Position numbers and translations under genes: made by a program. The notes below the pieces were generated by a model. It saw nothing but the letters and a program-made list of their open reading frames with translations. It was not told the origin of the DNA and ran no database searches. A stretch of DNA of 64,000 nt from JAKZVK01 sp965261065 (GTDB taxonomy: Bacteria; Acidobacteriota; Terriglobia; Bryobacterales; UBA6623): the NCBI GenBank assembly GCA_965261065.1, contig OZ253444.1, positions 6,758,001-6,822,000 on the forward strand, written 5' to 3'. Shown one piece after another: positions 43,181-51,577 of this stretch (position 1 is the first letter of the stretch; each line of letters begins with the position of its first letter).

Positions 43181-45802
43181 ATGGCCGACCTCCGATTGGA
43201 AGGCCGCGTTGCGCCTTCCCGAAGTGACATGTCCGAGCTTCGCACCGTAGGCATGGGCCATTCACAAGCCATCCAGGAGCGCTTTCTCAGCGACCAGGAT
43301 GGGTTGGCCGCCGTCCAAGCCCGGTCGGACAGCGTCGATGAGATCGTTACTCGCTCTTTCGAGCGGCACTTCGACGGCGGGCTCGTCTCAGGCGTTGCGG
43401 CGGTGGCCGTGGGCGGGTACGGCCGCGCACAATTGTTCCCTCATTCCGACATTGACCTGTTGATTCTCGTGGGACGCGGCGGGCAGGCCGAGCTTCGCGG
43501 GAGCGCCATGTCCGGTTTGCTCACGGAGCTGTGGGATGCCCGGCTGCGTGTGTCGCAGTCGGTCCGGACGGTGAAGGAGTGCACCCAATTCACTGCCGAC
43601 AACACCGAACTCTACATCAGCCTGCTCAATGCCCGCTATCTGGCAGGGGACCAGCGGCTGTTCGACGAATTAGGCTACGAGAAGCTGCCCCGCTTTTTTC
43701 AACGTGAGCAGGGTTCATTGCTCAGGGACCTGGTCGAGTTGGCGCACGGGCGTCACCGCCGTTTCGGCCGCACCATCTATCACCTCGAGCCCGACGTGAA
43801 GGACGCGCCCGGGACCCTGCGCGACTTCCACGTCGCCTGCTGGATTTCGCAGTTGGCCAATGCCTCGGCCGGCCGGGTGCCGGACAGCGAAGAGTTCCTC
43901 GCGCCCGAGTTTCAGGGGTTGCTGGCGGCGGCGAAACGCTTTCTCTTCGGCCTACGCTGCCACCTGCACTACATCAACGGACGTGACAAGAACAAGCTGT
44001 CGTTCGACTTGCAGGAGCAGGTCGCCGAGGCAAGCTTGGGCGAGTCGTTTGACCCGAGCCAGAGCACCGAGGCGTGGATGCGGCAATACTTCCGCAATGC
44101 GCGCATCCTCCATCGTTTGGCGGTACGGATGCTGGATGAGGCCGCCGTCTCACGCCGTTCGTTGTTGACGCAGGTCCGCGACCGCTCTTCGAAGCTGTCG
44201 AACTCGACCTTCGCCGTTTCGCGGGGCCGGGTGTACTTGCGGTATAGCCGCAACTTAGAGCTGGAGCCGGCGCAGGTGCTCCACCTGTTCGAGTTCCTAG
44301 CGCGGCACGGGGTTCCGCCGGCGCTCGATACCGAGCGCCGCATCAGCCAGGCACTGACGCAGATCGGCGCCTTTGTACGCTCCAGCGACGATCTGTGGAC
44401 CCCGATCGCGAAGATTCTCGCCTTGTCCCACGCCTACAAGGCGCTAACGGCGATGCATGAAACCGGGGTACTGTTCTTGGTCTTCCCGGAATTACGGCTT
44501 ATCGACTGCCTGGTCGTGCGCGATTTCTATCATCGCTACACGGTCGATGAACACACGTTTCGGACCATCGCGGTTCTCCACACCCTGGGCGAGGTTGCGG
44601 ATCCCCTCACGCTCCGTTTCCAGAGCCTGGTCTCGGAGTTGGAGAGGCCCGAGCACCTCTACCTCGCCCTGCTGTTGCACGACGTGGGCAAGGGAGAACA
44701 CAGCGGCAACCACTCGCAGCGCAGCGTCGTCTTGGCCGAGCAGGCCCTGGCTCGCATCGGCATCGACGCGGCGGGGAAAGAAACGGTCACCTATCTAATC
44801 AAGCATCACCTCGTGATGTCGGACTTCATGCGAAGTCGCGATCTAAGCGACCCGGCGACGGCGCGGGAGTTGGCGGAGATCGCCGGCACCCCGGGCCGGC
44901 TCAAGGCGCTGACCCTGATGACGCTGGCGGACATCTCCGCGGTGAACCCGTCGGCGATGACGCCGTGGCGCAAGGACCTGTTGTGGCAGCTTTACATCGC
45001 CGCCTTCAATGATCTTGCGCGCGAGGTCGAGGACCACCGCATCGAGAGCGGCGAGTGGGAACCTTACCTGAAGCTGTCGGTTTCCTCAGAGGAGCGCGGG
45101 ACGCTTGGGGAATTCCTCAGGGGGTTCCCGCACCGCTACGTCCGCACGCACACGCCGGAGCAGGTCTATTCCCACTACCGACTTTCGCGGCGGCTTGCGG
45201 AGAAAAAATCGGCCGTGCAGGGCGAGCGCCGGCACTCGCTGTACGAGTTCGTCGTCACGACGCACGACCGGCCTCACCTGTTCGCCTCGCTGTGCGGCAC
45301 CTTCGCCGCCTACGGGCTCAATATCGAGAAGGCGGAAGCCTTCGCCAACAAACAAGGCTTGGTGCTCGACACCTTCGTCGTCAACGACCCGGAAGGGCGC
45401 TTGGACGCCGGACCCGACGAGGCCGAGCACCTTGGCCGCATGCTGGGGCGTGTCGCGGAGGGCCGCGCCGACGTGCCGGATTTGCTGCGCGCCCGCCAGG
45501 GTTCATTCCGGTCCGCGCCGAAGACCTGGGTGAAGGTGGCCGTGGGCGTCGACAACAAGACGTCTTCGCGGGCGACGATCCTTCACGTTACCACGCAGGA
45601 CCGCTTGGGACTGCTCTACGACCTGGCCGGCAAGATCTCCGAGCGCGACTACGACATCGAGGTCGTGCTGATCGATACGCAAGGCCATCGCGCGATCGAT
45701 GTGTTCTATGTTGTGGATCCGGACGGCGACAAGCTGGCGCCCGAAGCGAGCGAGGCGCTACGGAAGGACTTGCTGGGTGTGTGCCGGACACCGGCAACGT
45801 AG
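43181..45802 (+). CDS. glnD: [Protein-PII] uridylyltransferase / uridylyl-removing enzyme
   Basis: About 873 residues from the ATG at 43181 (MADLRLEGRVAP); the frame is open to 42854, but that part is Pro/Arg-rich and unlike GlnD. Nucleotidyltransferase motif GGYGRAQLFPHSDIDLLIL with G78-G79 and the metal Asps 90 and 92; PII-UTase linker; HD domain LYLALLLHDVGKGEHSGNHS for the UR activity; two C-terminal ACT domains (YEFVVTTHDRPHLFASLCG and LHVTTQDRLGLLYDLAGK) that sense glutamine. Signals nitrogen status by uridylylating PII (GlnB/GlnK), none of which is in this window. Confidence 0.93.
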   Translation: MADLRLEGRVAPSRSDMSELRTVGMGHSQAIQERFLSDQDGLAAVQARSDSVDEIVTRSFERHFDGGLVSGVAAVAVGGYGRAQLFPHSDIDLLILVGRGGQAELRGSAMSGLLTELWDARLRVSQSVRTVKECTQFTADNTELYISLLNARYLAGDQRLFDELGYEKLPRFFQREQGSLLRDLVELAHGRHRRFGRTIYHLEPDVKDAPGTLRDFHVACWISQLANASAGRVPDSEEFLAPEFQGLLAAAKRFLFGLRCHLHYINGRDKNKLSFDLQEQVAEASLGESFDPSQSTEAWMRQYFRNARILHRLAVRMLDEAAVSRRSLLTQVRDRSSKLSNSTFAVSRGRVYLRYSRNLELEPAQVLHLFEFLARHGVPPALDTERRISQALTQIGAFVRSSDDLWTPIAKILALSHAYKALTAMHETGVLFLVFPELRLIDCLVVRDFYHRYTVDEHTFRTIAVLHTLGEVADPLTLRFQSLVSELERPEHLYLALLLHDVGKGEHSGNHSQRSVVLAEQALARIGIDAAGKETVTYLIKHHLVMSDFMRSRDLSDPATARELAEIAGTPGRLKALTLMTLADISAVNPSAMTPWRKDLLWQLYIAAFNDLAREVEDHRIESGEWEPYLKLSVSSEERGTLGEFLRGFPHRYVRTHTPEQVYSHYRLSRRLAEKKSAVQGERRHSLYEFVVTTHDRPHLFASLCGTFAAYGLNIEKAEAFANKQGLVLDTFVVNDPEGRLDAGPDEAEHLGRMLGRVAEGRADVPDLLRARQGSFRSAPKTWVKVAVGVDNKTSSRATILHVTTQDRLGLLYDLAGKISERDYDIEVVLIDTQGHRAIDVFYVVDPDGDKLAPEASEALRKDLLGVCRTPAT

Positions 45803-45900
45803 CCCCTGCTTGTGCCGCTCGCGGCGCGCGCGAGCTGAATTGTAGGGGCGGACCCCCGCTCAGCGCCGCAGGCGTCAGCCTGCGTCGATAGGAGACGCCA

Positions 45901-45941
45901 CAGCGCGTAGCGCGGATCGCGGTCTTGAGATCCGCGGCCTT
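45901..45941. repeat. Dispersed palindromic repeat, family B
   Basis: gtagcgcggatcgcggtctt then gagatccgcggcc; inverted relative to 19640-19680. Sits in the 260-bp gap between glnD and the aldo/keto reductase with no gene. Confidence 0.65.
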
Positions 45942-45972
45942 GCCTGCAGAGGGCCCTCTTTTTTTGTGAAGC

Positions 45973-46010
45973 AACCGAGCCGTGATCGTCACGGTCACGG
46001 CTCGGTTTTT
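45973..46010. terminator. Hairpin terminator after glnD (family C head)
   Basis: Perfect 13-bp stem aaccgagccgtga / tcacggctcggtt, 9-base loop, then a run of T. Works for glnD on the plus strand. The stem shares the cggtcacggctcgg core with the repeat at 1240-1370. Confidence 0.8.
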
Positions 46011-46081
46011 GGCGGTGCCGATGTCACCTTCAGCCGCACATGGGGTTGCTAGAATAGTGACGGTTGATTGGGAGCGATGCG

Positions 46082-47107
46082 ATGCAAGACGACAGTTCAC
46101 GACGTGACTTCTTTCTCGGGATGTTCGGCAGCGCCATGACGGCCTCGTTGGCGCAGCAAGCGCTGGCACAGCAATCCGGCTCGAACGGGCTGCCCACGCG
46201 GCGGCTGGGCCGCACCAACGAGCAGGTGTCAATCCTCTGCCTGGGCGGCTGGCATATCGGCGCCGTCGAGGACAAGAAGGAAGCCATCCGCATCATGCAT
46301 GCGGCCATGGACGAGGGCATCAACTTCTTCGACAACGCCTGGGACTACCACGACGGTGGCTCGGAAGAGATCATGGGCAAGGCCCTCGCGATGGACGGCC
46401 GCCGCAAGAAGGTCTTCCTGATGACGAAGAACTGCGAGCGCGACTACGAGGGCAGCAAGCGTAATCTCGATGACAGCCTGCGCCGGCTCCAGACCGACTA
46501 CCTCGATCTGTGGCAGTTCCACGAGAACAACTACGACAATGATCCCGACTGGGTGTTCGACAAGGGCGGATTCAAAGCCGCGATCGAAGCCCAGAAGGAA
46601 GGCAAGGTGCGCTTCATCGGCTTCACCGGCCACAAAGACCCGCGCATCCATCTCAAGATGCTCGGCAAGCCCTACGACTGGGCCACCGCGCAGATGCCCA
46701 TCAACATCATGGACGCGCACTTCCGCAGCTTCCAGAAAGAGGTTGTGCCCGTGTGCCTCAACAAGAACGTTGGGGTCATCGGCATGAAGAGCCTCGCCGG
46801 CTCGCCCAACGGCGCCGACGGTCGCATCCCGACCAGCACCAAGATCACCGCCGAGAAGTGTATCCGCTACGCCCTGAGCCTACCGATCTCGAGCCTCTGC
46901 GTCGGCATTCGCTCGATGAAGGACCTGGAGCAAGACCTCAAGATCGCCAGGAACTTCGAAGCGATGTCCGACACCGACAAGGCGCAGCTACTCACGATGT
47001 CCAAGGGCGATGGCACCGACGGCCGCCACGAGCTGTTCAAGTCGACACAACACTTCGACGGGCCGCATCATCGGGTTCAGCACGGGTTTGCGACGGAATC
47101 GGCCTAG
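46082..47107 (+). CDS. Tat-exported aldo/keto reductase-like protein
   Basis: About 341 residues from ATG 46082 (MQDDSSRRDFFLGMFG). SRRDFFLGMF is a twin-arginine signal followed by a hydrophobic stretch and AQQALAQQ, so the enzyme is probably periplasmic. The mature part is an AKR barrel: RRLGRTNEQVSILCLGGWHIG, catalytic Asp/Tyr region NFFDNAWDYHDGGSEE, Lys in FLMTKNC, His in LWQFHENN, and late SLPISSLCVGIRS. The NADPH-binding end is less typical. Many Acidobacteria and Planctomycetes carry such Tat-AKR proteins; the substrate is unknown. Preceded by a terminator, so it is a separate unit. Confidence 0.86.
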   Translation: MQDDSSRRDFFLGMFGSAMTASLAQQALAQQSGSNGLPTRRLGRTNEQVSILCLGGWHIGAVEDKKEAIRIMHAAMDEGINFFDNAWDYHDGGSEEIMGKALAMDGRRKKVFLMTKNCERDYEGSKRNLDDSLRRLQTDYLDLWQFHENNYDNDPDWVFDKGGFKAAIEAQKEGKVRFIGFTGHKDPRIHLKMLGKPYDWATAQMPINIMDAHFRSFQKEVVPVCLNKNVGVIGMKSLAGSPNGADGRIPTSTKITAEKCIRYALSLPISSLCVGIRSMKDLEQDLKIARNFEAMSDTDKAQLLTMSKGDGTDGRHELFKSTQHFDGPHHRVQHGFATESA

Positions 47108-47158
47108 TACCCACGGCTTCGCCGGCGTTCTTCTGTGTCCCTCTGGCATCAACTCAGG

Positions 47159-47650
47159 TCAGTTGCAACCCGCACTTTCCGGCGTAATCGAGGCCGCCGT
47201 GAGTGTCGCCTCCGACCCAGGTGCGATTCCTGAAACTACTCCTTGCACGGCGTAGGTAGAGCCGGTCTGAAAGCTGGTGTTCGAGGCTTCCTTGTTGAAC
47301 TCGAGACGATAGGTCTGCGTCAGCCCCGACGGCTGGAAGACGAGTCCGTGCGCCGCGGTCACGATCGTCCCCTTGGCCTCAACTTCTGTTCTCAGGATCT
47401 TCGTGCCGTCTTGTGTGACGCGCGAGAGCAGTGGCGTCAGACGCACTCGATTGTTGGGCGCAAGATACAGGGTAGCTACCCCACGTTGGGCATCAATCTC
47501 CACCCTGTCCACACCCCGCACCCGGCCGAGCCGCCCTTCGAGTGACGCGATGCACGAGGCGCACCCCGTGTCCTCGAACGTCACCTCGACCTTGAGATAC
47601 TCGGCGCACAAAGGGAGGGCCGCCACGAGCCATACCGCCGCCACACGCAT
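47159..47650 (-). CDS. Exported HMA (heavy-metal-associated)-like domain protein
   Basis: 163 residues with a short signal peptide (MRVAAVWLVAALPLCA). Residues 20-80 resemble an HMA ferredoxin-like domain: VTFEDTGCASCIASLEGRLGRVRGVDRVEI with the CxxC metal pair. A second beta-rich half (ATLYLAPNN, LVFQPSGLTQTYRLEF) has no recognised family, and the protein ends near PESAGCN. Metal binding outside the cytoplasm is inferred. No P-type ATPase partner is nearby; it converges with the reductase gene. Confidence 0.7.
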   Translation of the reverse strand: MRVAAVWLVAALPLCAEYLKVEVTFEDTGCASCIASLEGRLGRVRGVDRVEIDAQRGVATLYLAPNNRVRLTPLLSRVTQDGTKILRTEVEAKGTIVTAAHGLVFQPSGLTQTYRLEFNKEASNTSFQTGSTYAVQGVVSGIAPGSEATLTAASITPESAGCN

Positions 47651-47854
47651 AGGTTGCCATTACAACAGAAAGTGGTGCACGAATGGCCCGGCTTCCCTTG
47701 GTCGCTGAAGACGGGCTGGGACGCACACCACAGAGGCCGTGGGCGTAGTATGCCGTCAGGACACTACCGAATTCCCTTGCCACCTCAATGGCGAAGGTGT
47801 ACCATAAGGCGGCCGGAGATCGGAATTGCAAATCCCCGTTGAATAGGAGGCGAT

Positions 47855-49411
47855 GTGTCCACCTTTACCGACGATACGCAAGCCGCGTGGGAACTCTATG
47901 TCGAAGAACTCGCAAAACTTCCCGGAGTTCTTTCCGTCTCCACCGGGCGGCGCGTGCGCGACGGGAACGAAACGCGCGAGCCCGCAGTGGTTGTCACAGT
48001 AGCCAAGAAGCTTCCACCGGAGCAGTTGGGACCGTCTGGCGTCTGCCCGCGGGAACTCCTGCTCCCCAACGGCAAGGCTGTCAGGACCGATGTCGTCGAA
48101 GATCCTTCGGACGAGTACACACCCGATCAAGATACAGCAATGTATCGGCCGGTTCCTGACGGTTGCCAGATTACCCCCTTTGGCTCCGCATTCTTGGGAA
48201 CGCTAGGCGGCTGGTTCTGCATTCCGAATGCCGACGATGCGAGCGGCTTTCAGGTGGTATGGCTCACCAACGCTCACGTCGCAGATCCCGTAAACTTTTC
48301 CGGCGTCCCGGCCGATCCACGTATGACTCAGCCGGGCGGTGGTTCCGTTATCGGCAACACGACAGCGGTCAGCGGCTGGCCCAATCCCTTCCCTGGGCCA
48401 GGAGTGACAGTGGGCGGAGTCACGGACGCAGCGGTGGGAGCCCTGGTCGACGAGGTTGATGCAGACTTCCAGGTTCTTCAGATTGCACCGGCGCCCTTTG
48501 AAATCGGAACGGTGACGGCCGGGATGGGAGTCCAGAAGCGCGGAAGAACAAGTCGCCTCACCAACGGAACCGTCGCGGTCCAGACCGGAGGTGGTCCATT
48601 CCTAGCAGCCAACGTCAACAGTCCGGCGGGCGGGCAAGTGACGTTTGGCCTTCCGGGAACGCCACGATTGTTCAGGATCCGATCTTTGGCCAACGGTCTC
48701 GCCGCCGCTTTCGGTAGACCGGGCGACTCAGGCTCACTGGTGTTCAGCAGGCAAAGCGGTCGTATCGCTTCGACCTTCCCCTGCGTCGGCCTTTACTTCG
48801 CGGGAAACTTTAGGTGGGTGTCGGGGCAGCCCAACCCGAACGCACTTCTAGTCACGGGCCTGGCTTTTGACATCGGCGGTGTGATGGCGCAACTGCGACT
48901 GGATACGGTGTGTGCCTGTGTTGTCCGCGCCCTGCTCGCAGCCATCTTCGGCCGTAGCTCCGCGAGTACTGATTCGGCCAGCGGAGGAGTCACGCAGCGG
49001 CTCGTGCGAAGCTCGGAAAAAATGATGCGCCGCTTCCGAGACGGCGTACTGGCAAGATCATCAGTCGGCAAGACCATCGCAGAAGCGGTTGCGCAGACCG
49101 CGCCCGACGTGTCGCGTGTACTTGCACAAGACGAGACTGCGTTCGGCCTCGCCGTCGAGTTATTGGAGCCCTGGGCGAGGGCATCCACCAGCTTGACCGT
49201 TCTACAACGCAAGATCGACGAGCAAACCGTGCGATCGGCCGTCGCCCTGGGTAAACGCCTCATGCAGTTGTGCCCAGAGACAGCTGAACGCATTGAACCG
49301 ATGATGAATCTCGTTCAAGAGGCGGAAGGCGCCCCAGTACGGAAGCTCATTGGCTCGATTCGTGCGGTGAAGCTACCCAAAAAGGGCGGCTCTACGCGCG
49401 ACACGAGATAG
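47855..49411 (+). CDS. Trypsin-fold (NAL1-like) protein without signal peptide
   Basis: 518 residues, GTG start at 47855 with gaataggagg upstream. No signal peptide is present. An N-terminal domain of about 90 residues (LPGVLSVSTGRRVRDG) is followed by a serine-protease-like core: His in VVWLTNAHVAD, a possible Asp in DEVDADFQVLQI, and Ser in FGRPGDSGSLVFSR, the pattern of NAL1-type or related trypsin-fold proteins. The last 170 residues are helical (SSEKMMRRFRDGVLAR, LQRKIDEQTVRSAVALGKRL). Cytosolic trypsin-fold domains can serve in stress or immune-like systems, but nothing adjacent proves this here. Protease activity is not certain. Confidence 0.6.
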   Translation: MSTFTDDTQAAWELYVEELAKLPGVLSVSTGRRVRDGNETREPAVVVTVAKKLPPEQLGPSGVCPRELLLPNGKAVRTDVVEDPSDEYTPDQDTAMYRPVPDGCQITPFGSAFLGTLGGWFCIPNADDASGFQVVWLTNAHVADPVNFSGVPADPRMTQPGGGSVIGNTTAVSGWPNPFPGPGVTVGGVTDAAVGALVDEVDADFQVLQIAPAPFEIGTVTAGMGVQKRGRTSRLTNGTVAVQTGGGPFLAANVNSPAGGQVTFGLPGTPRLFRIRSLANGLAAAFGRPGDSGSLVFSRQSGRIASTFPCVGLYFAGNFRWVSGQPNPNALLVTGLAFDIGGVMAQLRLDTVCACVVRALLAAIFGRSSASTDSASGGVTQRLVRSSEKMMRRFRDGVLARSSVGKTIAEAVAQTAPDVSRVLAQDETAFGLAVELLEPWARASTSLTVLQRKIDEQTVRSAVALGKRLMQLCPETAERIEPMMNLVQEAEGAPVRKLIGSIRAVKLPKKGGSTRDTR

Positions 49412-49428
49412 CACAGCGGGTGCGCGTT

Positions 49429-49875
49429 TTAGCCCGCCAACCGGTTTTCGAGGCGGCCCAGGCAGCCGGTCCAACCTTCGGAGTGCTTGTCGCGCCAGTC
49501 GCTGTTCGGGAACAGGTCGTGCGTCAGCGTGACTTCCGTCGCCGCCCCCAGGTCTCTGAACTCGACCGTGACAACCGTGTCCTCGACGGTGCCGTCTTCC
49601 CACGACCAGGTGTAGACGAGCTTCGACGGCACCTCGACTTCACGATACTCGCCGATCGCCGTGTGGACGCCGCCGCCCGAATGCTTCATCTCGATGCGGT
49701 ACTTGCCGCCGACGCGCAGGTCGACTTCGGCGAGCGTCTCATACTCCTCGCTCGGCGCGCACCACTGTTTCATTTCTTCCGGTTCGGTCCACGCCCGGAA
49801 GACTTTTTCGCGGGGCGCTTGGAACGTGCGTTTGATTTGGAGCGCCGTTTCGGCGGCGGGACTGGGTGTGGCCAT
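49429..49875 (-). CDS. SRPBCC / AHSA1-like domain protein
   Basis: 148 residues from ATG 49875, with ggaggaagag upstream. Opens TALQIKRTFQAPREKVFRAWTEPEEMKQW, the AHSA1-type hot-dog/Bet v1-like fold, then GGKYRIEMKHSGGGVHTAIGEYREVEVPSKLVYTW and HDLFPNSDWRDKHSEGW. Such proteins bind hydrophobic ligands or help stress responses. It overlaps by 106 bp the ArsR-family gene upstream, a classic pair in which the regulator controls the SRPBCC gene. Confidence 0.88.
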   Translation of the reverse strand: MATPSPAAETALQIKRTFQAPREKVFRAWTEPEEMKQWCAPSEEYETLAEVDLRVGGKYRIEMKHSGGGVHTAIGEYREVEVPSKLVYTWSWEDGTVEDTVVTVEFRDLGAATEVTLTHDLFPNSDWRDKHSEGWTGCLGRLENRLAG

Positions 49876-50219
49876 GCTGACTCTTCCTCCTTTTGAGTTC
49901 GTTCGAGGTGCTGTTCGAGCGCGTCGAAGCGCTGTTCCCAAAACTGCCGGTACTGCTCAATCCACTGGGCGGCCTCACGGATCGGCCGGGCGTTGATTCG
50001 GCAACGGTGGACGCGTCCCATCTTGCGGCGCGTCATCAGGCCGGCCTGCTCGAGCACGCGCAGGTGCCGCGAAATCGCCGGGAGCGACACGCGGTGCGGC
50101 TCGGCCAGCTCGCCGGCCGAGGCCTCCCCTTGCGCCAAGCGTTCCAGCATGCCGCGCCGAATCGGGTCGGCTAACGCGGCGAAGACGGAGTCCAGCGGAT
50201 TGATTCTATATTTAACCAT
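49770..50219 (-). CDS. ArsR-family transcriptional regulator (SRPBCC-linked)
   Basis: 149 residues from ATG 50219. Winged-helix core MVKYRINPLDSVFAALADPIRRGMLERLAQG, AGELAEPHRVSLPAISRHLRVLEQAGL, RRKMGRVHRCRINA, then a basic, low-complexity tail (KRRSKSNARSKRPAKKSSG). No metal-sensing Cys motif is visible, so it belongs to the group paired with AHSA1-like genes and not to arsenic sensors. Encoded with a long (106 bp) overlap with the SRPBCC gene. ATG 50219 is preferred over the open frame up to 50288 because homology begins there. Confidence 0.87.
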   Translation of the reverse strand: MVKYRINPLDSVFAALADPIRRGMLERLAQGEASAGELAEPHRVSLPAISRHLRVLEQAGLMTRRKMGRVHRCRINARPIREAAQWIEQYRQFWEQRFDALEQHLERTQKEEESAWPHPVPPPKRRSKSNARSKRPAKKSSGRGPNRKK

Positions 50220-50335
50220 CGAGTTAAGTATATACTGCCGCCGCCGGTTTGTAAAGCCCTGCGCGGACCATTGTCCTGCGTGGACCATTATGCGGAGGGG
50301 AGTGAGAATCCTGTACTGGGCAGGCGACCGTCAAT

Positions 50336-50415
50336 GTAGGGGCACGGCATGCCGTGCCCGGCTGCTTCGAACGGACGACTTGACCCGAACACGGGCACAG
50401 CATGCTGTGCCCTAC
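50336..50415. repeat. Bipartite palindromic element, family A (80 bp)
   Basis: Inverted near-copy of 31562-31643: the palindromes ggcacggcatgccgtgcc and ggcacagcatgctgtgcc, with the spacer acggacgacttgaccc between. Lies between the ArsR gene start and the 3' end of the enolase-superfamily gene. Confidence 0.85.
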
Positions 50416-50435
50416 TTTTCAAAAGGACAGCTCGG

Positions 50436-51545
50436 CTATCCCGGCGTAGTGAAGGAGAGAATCGTCGCCTTGTCCATCGCGTCCCAATCGATCTCGACCC
50501 CGAGTCCGGGACCGCGGGGGGCTTCGACGAACCCGTCACTTTGCGTGCGGATGACGTCCTTCATGCCGTACTCGTAGGAATCGTAGGGGACGGGCTGCTC
50601 GTAGTAGGTGCACTGCGGGGTAGACAGCATGAGATGCAGATTCGCCGACGAGATCAGCGTATAGCCCCACGCCATGATCTCGCAGTTGACTCCGGTGGCT
50701 TCGGCGAGCGCCAAGAACTTGCGCGCCTGCGTGAAGCCTCCACAGACCGTCACGTCGGTTCGCGCTGAGCGCCAAGTCTGCGTACGCAGCGCTTCGGCGA
50801 AGGCCGGCAAGTCCTGTATCCAGTTGCCCGACGGGATCACGGGAATGTTCACCCTGCTGGTCAGGTCGCGATAGCCTTCGAGGTCGAAGTCCAGCAGCGG
50901 CGCCTCGAACCAGGTGAACTCGAGATCCTCCAACTCCTGCGCGACGCGTAGCGCGCTGAGGCGGTCGTAGTTGTTCTCGGCGTCGTGCATGAACGCGACG
51001 TCGGGATGCTTCTTTCGCGCCGCGCGGCACAGTTCGAGGTCCTTGTCGGGCAGGCACCAGGCGTGGAACTTGACGGCAAGAAAGCCCTTTTCGAGCATCG
51101 AGTCGATGAAGTCGAGATACGCCGGCACGTCTTCGAGCATGGGCGTGCTGGCGTAGGACTGGATGCGGTCGCGCGCGCCGCCCAGCAGTTGGTAGATGGG
51201 CAGGCCGGAGACCTTGCCAAGCAGGTCCCACAGCGCGATATCGACCGCCGCCAGTGCGCCGGGGGCGAGTGGGAAGACGCGCGACCATAAGCTGCGCCGG
51301 ATCGCTTCGCGCTCGAGAGGATTCTTACCGATCAGGTCGGGCGTCATGTGCCGCAAGGTCTCGGCCGTGTAGCGGTCATAGTCGTGCGAGGTATAGTTCG
51401 ACACACCGCCAACGCCTTCCACGCCGTCGTTGGTGTAGATGCGCACGATCGTGTTCGTCATATACTGCTCGGGCAGGTCGTGCGACCAGGTGTAGCGCTT
51501 GACCTTGGGAGCGACGACCTGCACTTTGACGCGTTCGATCTTCAT
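50436..51545 (-). CDS. Enolase-superfamily (mandelate racemase/muconate lactonizing-like) enzyme
   Basis: 369 residues from ATG 51545 (MKIERVKVQVV), with aaggaa upstream; a GTG at 51581 overlapping rbsC is the alternative. Features: N-terminal cap (TNTIVRIYTNDGVEGVG), ALAAVDIALWDLLGKVSGLP, VKFHAW at the second barrel strand, metal Asp in FMHDAENNYD and Glu in WFEAPLLD. The third ligand position reads PSGNW (usually GE) and the usual His before the last strands is replaced (CEIMAWGYTLISSANLHL), so the active site is atypical. Linked to the RbsA-RbsC pair; a sugar-acid dehydratase or epimerase is the likely role. Confidence 0.83.
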   Translation of the reverse strand: MKIERVKVQVVAPKVKRYTWSHDLPEQYMTNTIVRIYTNDGVEGVGGVSNYTSHDYDRYTAETLRHMTPDLIGKNPLEREAIRRSLWSRVFPLAPGALAAVDIALWDLLGKVSGLPIYQLLGGARDRIQSYASTPMLEDVPAYLDFIDSMLEKGFLAVKFHAWCLPDKDLELCRAARKKHPDVAFMHDAENNYDRLSALRVAQELEDLEFTWFEAPLLDFDLEGYRDLTSRVNIPVIPSGNWIQDLPAFAEALRTQTWRSARTDVTVCGGFTQARKFLALAEATGVNCEIMAWGYTLISSANLHLMLSTPQCTYYEQPVPYDSYEYGMKDVIRTQSDGFVEAPRGPGLGVEIDWDAMDKATILSFTTPG

Positions 51546-51577
51546 GGATTCAAGTTCCTTACCGTCAGGAGATGCCG

